Below, one piece after another: positions 9,259 through 12,317 of a DNA stretch of 12,317 nt. The stretch spans positions 1 through 12,317 of the forward strand of contig JACQDO010000338.1 of assembly GCA_016201085.1 (NCBI GenBank). The letters run 5' to 3'. A program made the position numbers and the translations under genes. The notes under the pieces were generated by a model. It saw only the letters and a list, made by a program, of their open reading frames with translations. It had not been told where the DNA came from and made no database searches. This DNA is from Hyphomicrobiales bacterium. GTDB lineage: Bacteria; Pseudomonadota; Alphaproteobacteria; Rhizobiales; Xanthobacteraceae. Positions within the stretch are counted from its first letter, which is position 1. Each line of letters starts with the position of its first letter.

Positions 9259-11081
9259 GGCGCGTCCCCGTGCCACCAGGTTTCCGGCAGATAGCCGAAC
9301 AAGGAGGTGCGAGAGGGATGCTCGATTCGCGTCCAGCGCGCCACCCATTGCATGGGCGGAAAATAGAGCGGGATGACGTAGAAGCCCGACAGCAGCACGC
9401 GGTCGAGCGCGCGGGTGGCGGCGACGAAATCCTCACGGCCGGTGGCGCCGAGCACGGCGGCGATCATGGCGTCGACCGCCTTCGACTTGACCCCCATGTA
9501 ATTGCGGGTGCCGTCCTGGGTGGCCGCCTCGGAGCCGAAATAGAAGTATTGCTCGTTGCCGGGCGAGAGCGACTGCTCCCAGCGGTAGTCCATCATGTCG
9601 AAATCGAAGGCGATGCGGCGGCGCTCGAACTGCGTGGCGTCGACGCTGCGCACGCGCGCCTCGATGCCGGCGCGCTTGAGATTGCGCACATAGGCAAGCG
9701 CCAGCCGGTCCTGGTCGCGAGTTGTGGTGAGGATCTCGAACGTGAACGGCCGGCCGCTGGCGCGGTGCACCAGCTCGGTACCCTTGAGCGCGTAGCCGGC
9801 CTCGGCAAACAGCGCAAATGCCCTGCGCAATCCGGCGCGATCGCCGCCGGAAGCGTCGGACACCGGCGGCGCCCATTGGCCGGCCATGATGTCGTCGCGC
9901 ACCACGCCGGGAAACGGCGCCAACAACTCGCGCTCGCGCGCATTGGCTGGCACGCCATGCGCCGACAGATCGCAGCCGTCGAAATAGCTGGCGGTGCGTT
10001 TGTACAGGTTGAAGAAATAAGTGCGGTTGATCCATTCGAAGTCGAACAGATGCAGCAGCGCCTCGCGCACGCGCACATCGGCGAAAATCGGCCGCCGCGT
10101 GTTGAACACCAGGCCCTGCATGCCCTTGGGCAGGCCGTAGGGGAATTCCTCCTTGACCACGCGGCCTTGAGCGAGCGCCGGGAAATCGTAGGCGGTCTGC
10201 CAGCGGCCGGGATCGGTCTCCAGGCGCACGTCGTAGCTGCCCTTCTTGAAGGCTTCGAAATGCGTATTGCCGTCGCGGTAATAGTCGAATTTGATGCGGT
10301 CGAAATTCCACAGGCCGCGATTGATCGGCAGATCGCGGCCCCAATAGTTCGGATCGCGCTTGAAGGTGACGCTCTCGCCCGGCTTCACCGCGGCAACGGT
10401 ATAAGGACCGCTGCCGAGCAGCGGCTCGAAGCTCGTTTCCTCGAAAGTGTCGGGATTGATGGCGTGCTTGGCGAGGATTGGCATCAGGCCGATGATCAGC
10501 GGCAATTCGCGGTCGTCGGCGCCGGATAAATCGAAGCGCACGCCGCGCGCGCCGACCGGCTCCGCCTTCACGACCTTCACATAATAAGTGCGGTAGTTCG
10601 GCCGGCCTTTGTCGCGCAGCAGTTCCCAGGAGAAGATGACGTCGGCGGGTGTCACCGGCCTGCCGTCGGCAAAGCGCGCGCGCGGATCGATCGTGAACGT
10701 CACTGAGGTGCGCGCGGCGTCGGTTTCGACGCTGTCGGCGAGCAGGCCGTAGAGCGTGAACGGCTCGTCATAGCCGCGCGCCAGCAGGCTCTCGACCGTG
10801 TAGTTTTTGATATTGGCGGCGGGCAGGCCTTTGACGATGAACGGGTTGAGGCAGTCGAAGGTGCCGAGCACGCCATGCGTCAGTTGCCCGCCCTTGCGCG
10901 CCGCTGGATTGGCATAGCTGGGATGGCTGAAATCCGGTCGCCAAACCGGCGCGCCATGCATGGCGATGGCATGTTGCGCGGTGGCAGCGGTGGCAGCGCG
11001 GGCGCCCATGCCGACCGCCCCCAGCAGCGTGCCAAGCGCGCCACGCAGCAGCGTGCGGCGCGACGCCTGCAAATGCGTCAC
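9255..11081 (-). CDS. Periplasmic extracellular solute-binding protein, SBP_bac_5 family (YejA/oligopeptide type)
   Basis: An ABC-importer binding protein for peptides or related solutes. From the GTG at 11081 it is 608 residues, normal for YejA-type proteins. A twin-arginine signal follows at once: SRRTLLRG (residues 7-14), a hydrophobic stretch, and an A-R-A type cleavage region near 27-32. Family segments include GGQLTHGVLGTFDCLNPF, the VTFTIDPRARFADGRPVTPADVIFSW block, GSGPYTV, VTFKRDPNYWG, MQGLVFNTRRPIFADVRVREAL and YFGSEAATQDG. Other in-frame starts (GTG 11189, TTG 11072) are possible; 11081 gives the most normal Tat signal, but no start has a strong Shine-Dalgarno sequence. No permease or ATPase genes lie in the window, so this is an orphan binding protein here. 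It is joined by ATGA overlap to the adenylate-forming gene downstream. The family is sure; the ligand is unknown. Confidence 0.9.
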   Translation of the reverse strand: MTHLQASRRTLLRGALGTLLGAVGMGARAATAATAQHAIAMHGAPVWRPDFSHPSYANPAARKGGQLTHGVLGTFDCLNPFIVKGLPAANIKNYTVESLLARGYDEPFTLYGLLADSVETDAARTSVTFTIDPRARFADGRPVTPADVIFSWELLRDKGRPNYRTYYVKVVKAEPVGARGVRFDLSGADDRELPLIIGLMPILAKHAINPDTFEETSFEPLLGSGPYTVAAVKPGESVTFKRDPNYWGRDLPINRGLWNFDRIKFDYYRDGNTHFEAFKKGSYDVRLETDPGRWQTAYDFPALAQGRVVKEEFPYGLPKGMQGLVFNTRRPIFADVRVREALLHLFDFEWINRTYFFNLYKRTASYFDGCDLSAHGVPANARERELLAPFPGVVRDDIMAGQWAPPVSDASGGDRAGLRRAFALFAEAGYALKGTELVHRASGRPFTFEILTTTRDQDRLALAYVRNLKRAGIEARVRSVDATQFERRRIAFDFDMMDYRWEQSLSPGNEQYFYFGSEAATQDGTRNYMGVKSKAVDAMIAAVLGATGREDFVAATRALDRVLLSGFYVIPLYFPPMQWVARWTRIEHPSRTSLFGYLPETWWHGDAP

Positions 11082-11342
11082 CTGCTGGCAGACAAGATTG
11101 GGCGCGCGCGGGACTGGAATGCGATTCGTCCGGTTTTGCAGTAATTTACCACAGCCGAAGGGAGCGGGCCGGGCCCGTATTTTCGGCACATTCGTGGCTT
11201 TATTGCAGGCGCGATATCGGCTATCAGGCAGCCTTGAGGAGTCACGCTCCCGCCGTATTTGACGCGGAGAGAGCCGACTTTACGGGAAGCGACCGTTCGG
11301 CTGGTCCACGACCGCGAACGGGTGAAACAAAGGATCATTGGG
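11082..11342. promoter_or_regulatory. Divergent intergenic region between the solute-binding and IalB-family genes
   Basis: About 260 bases carry the promoters of two divergent genes. A GC-rich palindrome CGGGC-CGG-GCCCG followed by TATTTT lies at about 11165-11182. TTGACG at 11259-11264 could be a -35 element for the plus-strand gene, but no good -10 follows at the right distance. No coding sequence is supported here beyond possible N-terminal extensions of the two flanking genes. Confidence 0.3.
11329..11334 (+). promoter_or_regulatory. Ribosome binding site deciding the IalB-family start
   Basis: AAAGGA lies eight bases before the ATG at 11343. It supports that start over an upstream in-frame TTG at 11259, which would place 28 charged residues ahead of the signal peptide. 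Confidence 0.55.
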
Positions 11343-12131
11343 ATGGATCATCGGATTGCACGGGCACGGCCGCTGGGTCGGGCGCTCACAGCTGCTATGG
11401 CCGCTGCCGGCATATTGACCGCCGCGGCCTTGTTCGTGGCGCCTGCCGCTCTGGCTCAGACGCCGCCCAAGCAGCCGGCAAAGCCGGCAGCCCCCAAGCA
11501 GCCGCCCGCGGCACAGCAGGCCCCGCAGCAGCAGCAGCCGCCCGGCGGCGTTCAGTTGAATCGAGCTCCCGCGCTGCCGCCGCTCATATATTCGTCATGG
11601 GTTAAGTTGTGCCAAAGCGGCCCCGAAACCGGCGGCAAGCAAGCATGTGTCATTCGAAATGACGGGCGTCTGCCAGACGGCATGCCGGTTCTCCTCGCGC
11701 AATTCACCGAAGTGGAGGGTCAGGAGAAAACAATCCAGCTCATCCTTCCTTTTCCGGTGCTCGTGGGATACGGCACCCGCATCCTGATCGATGAACAGGA
11801 GGTGGGCAGGGCGCCTTACGTGATTTGCGCGCCGCAAAACGGCTGCGCGACATTTTACAAGGCTGACGGCGACATCATTGGCAGGTTTAAAAAGGGCAAG
11901 ATGCTCTCCGTGGAAGTTATTGGCGCGGCGAATGAGATCGTCAGCCTGCCGCTGCCGCTCGGCGATTTCGCCAAGGCCTATGACGGCCCGGCCACCGATC
12001 CGAAAGCGTTCGAAGAGCAGCAGCGCAAGCTACAAGAAGGGCTCCAGAAGAAAGCCGCCGACGAGCTCAAGAAATTGCAGAGCCAGCAACCGACGACGCC
12101 GGCAGCTACCGGCAGCGCCACAGCCAGTTGA
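11343..12131 (+). CDS. Invasion-associated locus B (IalB) family exported protein
   Basis: A 262-residue protein. An N-terminal Sec-type signal (arginine-rich start, hydrophobic core at about residues 14-37, cleavage after ALA38) is followed by a Pro/Gln/Lys-rich linker at about 40-70. The IalB domain runs from about 80 to 215. The family's pattern is present: SSWVKLC (Cys90), ACVI (Cys102), a GxxxxLPFPVLVGYGTRILID-type strand region, and YVICAPQNGC (Cys162, Cys168). The four cysteines probably form two disulfides in the periplasm. A charged, probably helical tail (FEEQQRKLQEGLQKK..., about 222-250) follows. IalB of Bartonella is linked to red-cell invasion, but the family is widespread in free-living alphaproteobacteria, where its role is unclear. 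The start at 11343 is supported by its ribosome binding site and by the signal peptide. It faces a paralogue across a shared terminator. Confidence 0.88.
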   Translation: MDHRIARARPLGRALTAAMAAAGILTAAALFVAPAALAQTPPKQPAKPAAPKQPPAAQQAPQQQQPPGGVQLNRAPALPPLIYSSWVKLCQSGPETGGKQACVIRNDGRLPDGMPVLLAQFTEVEGQEKTIQLILPFPVLVGYGTRILIDEQEVGRAPYVICAPQNGCATFYKADGDIIGRFKKGKMLSVEVIGAANEIVSLPLPLGDFAKAYDGPATDPKAFEEQQRKLQEGLQKKAADELKKLQSQQPTTPAATGSATAS

Positions 12132-12158
12132 ATTGATCCGGGCGGGCGTTTGAATCAA

Positions 12159-12186
12159 AAAGGCGCGGGGCAAAGCCCGCGCCTTT
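12159..12186. terminator. Bidirectional intrinsic terminator between convergent IalB-family genes
   Basis: A perfect 11-bp stem, AAAGGCGCGGG (12159-12169) with CCCGCGCCTTT (12176-12186), closes a 6-base loop. The flanking A-run and T-run make it work on either strand. It lies 27 bases after the plus-strand stop and 26 bases from the minus-strand stop. A smaller hairpin TGACC-GAG-GGTCA followed by GGTTTTT (12195-12214) lies just beyond it and could act as a second plus-strand stop. Confidence 0.8.
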
Positions 12187-12212
12187 CCGATTCATGACCG
12201 AGGGTCAGGTTT

Positions 12213-12317
12213 TTACTTCGGCGCCGCGGCCGACGGCTGCTGGCTCTCCAGCTTCTTGCGCGCTTCGTCCGCCTTCTTCTGCAGTTCGTCCTGCAACTTG
12301 CGTTGCTGCTCCTCGAG
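12213..12317 (-). CDS. C-terminal end of a second IalB-family protein (partial)
   Basis: Only the last 34 residues lie in the window; the frame enters from the right edge and ends at TAA (12213-12215). The sequence LEEQQRKLQDELQKKADEAR, followed by a KKLESQQP segment and a short Ala/Pro-rich end, closely matches the tail of the upstream plus-strand IalB-family protein (FEEQQRKLQEGLQKKAADEL...SQQP). The charged helical tail is the only part visible, so family membership is inferred from that match. The gene converges on its paralogue across the terminator at 12159-12186. Confidence 0.75.
   Translation of the reverse strand, partial: LEEQQRKLQDELQKKADEARKKLESQQPSAAAPK

Noticed and set aside
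9259..9348. Upstream in-frame start for the adenylate-forming protein
   Set aside because: It would lie wholly inside the solute-binding gene; the ATGA overlap at 9255-9258 is the standard coupled start.
11165..11182. CGGGC-CGG-GCCCG followed by TATTTT as a terminator
   Set aside because: No plus-strand gene ends upstream of it, and the stem is only five base pairs in a divergent promoter region.
11259..11342. TTG start at 11259 for the IalB-family protein
   Set aside because: It would bury the signal peptide behind 28 charged residues and lacks a ribosome binding site.

Overview
The window is GC-rich and looks like chromosomal DNA of an alphaproteobacterium of the order Hyphomicrobiales (Bradyrhizobium / Xanthobacteraceae-like). 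The evidence is the divergent recG | sdhE-mfd order, an IalB-family secreted protein, and short palindromic intergenic repeats of a type common in that group. No tRNA, rRNA, CRISPR array, phage gene or transposase was seen.

Layout. Bases 1-1492 (minus) hold the N-terminal two thirds of the RecG helicase, running off the left edge. A short divergent promoter region follows. sdhE (1594-1887, plus) encodes the flavinylation factor for succinate dehydrogenase. A 110-bp nested palindromic repeat fills the sdhE-mfd gap. Bases 2009-5459 (plus) hold mfd, the transcription-repair coupling factor. It is broken twice: a deletion of roughly 65-71 bases with a frame change at about 2447, and an in-frame amber codon at 2964-2966. 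The downstream 2.5 kb, encoding the RNA-polymerase-binding and translocase domains, is open.

Convergent with mfd is a minus-strand block: a FrnE-like DsbA-family protein (5472-6119), two inverted palindromic repeats, a protein with two receiver-like domains and a degenerate GGDEF domain (6318-7583), a second copy of the 9-bp-ended repeat, a divergent adenylate-forming enzyme (7723-9258), and a Tat-exported SBP_bac_5 solute-binding protein (9255-11081). The last two overlap by ATGA and are probably co-translated. On the plus strand at the right is an IalB-family exported protein (11343-12131). It faces the 3' end of a paralogue on the minus strand (12213-12317) across a bidirectional terminator.

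The left half concerns DNA repair and respiration assembly (recG, sdhE, mfd); the right half concerns envelope, transport and signalling. I found no clearly new defence or mobile system. The most notable points are the doubly disrupted but largely preserved mfd, two unrelated genes that both stop inside the same position of the same palindromic repeat, and two enzymes (adenylate-forming, GGDEF) with eroded active-site motifs.
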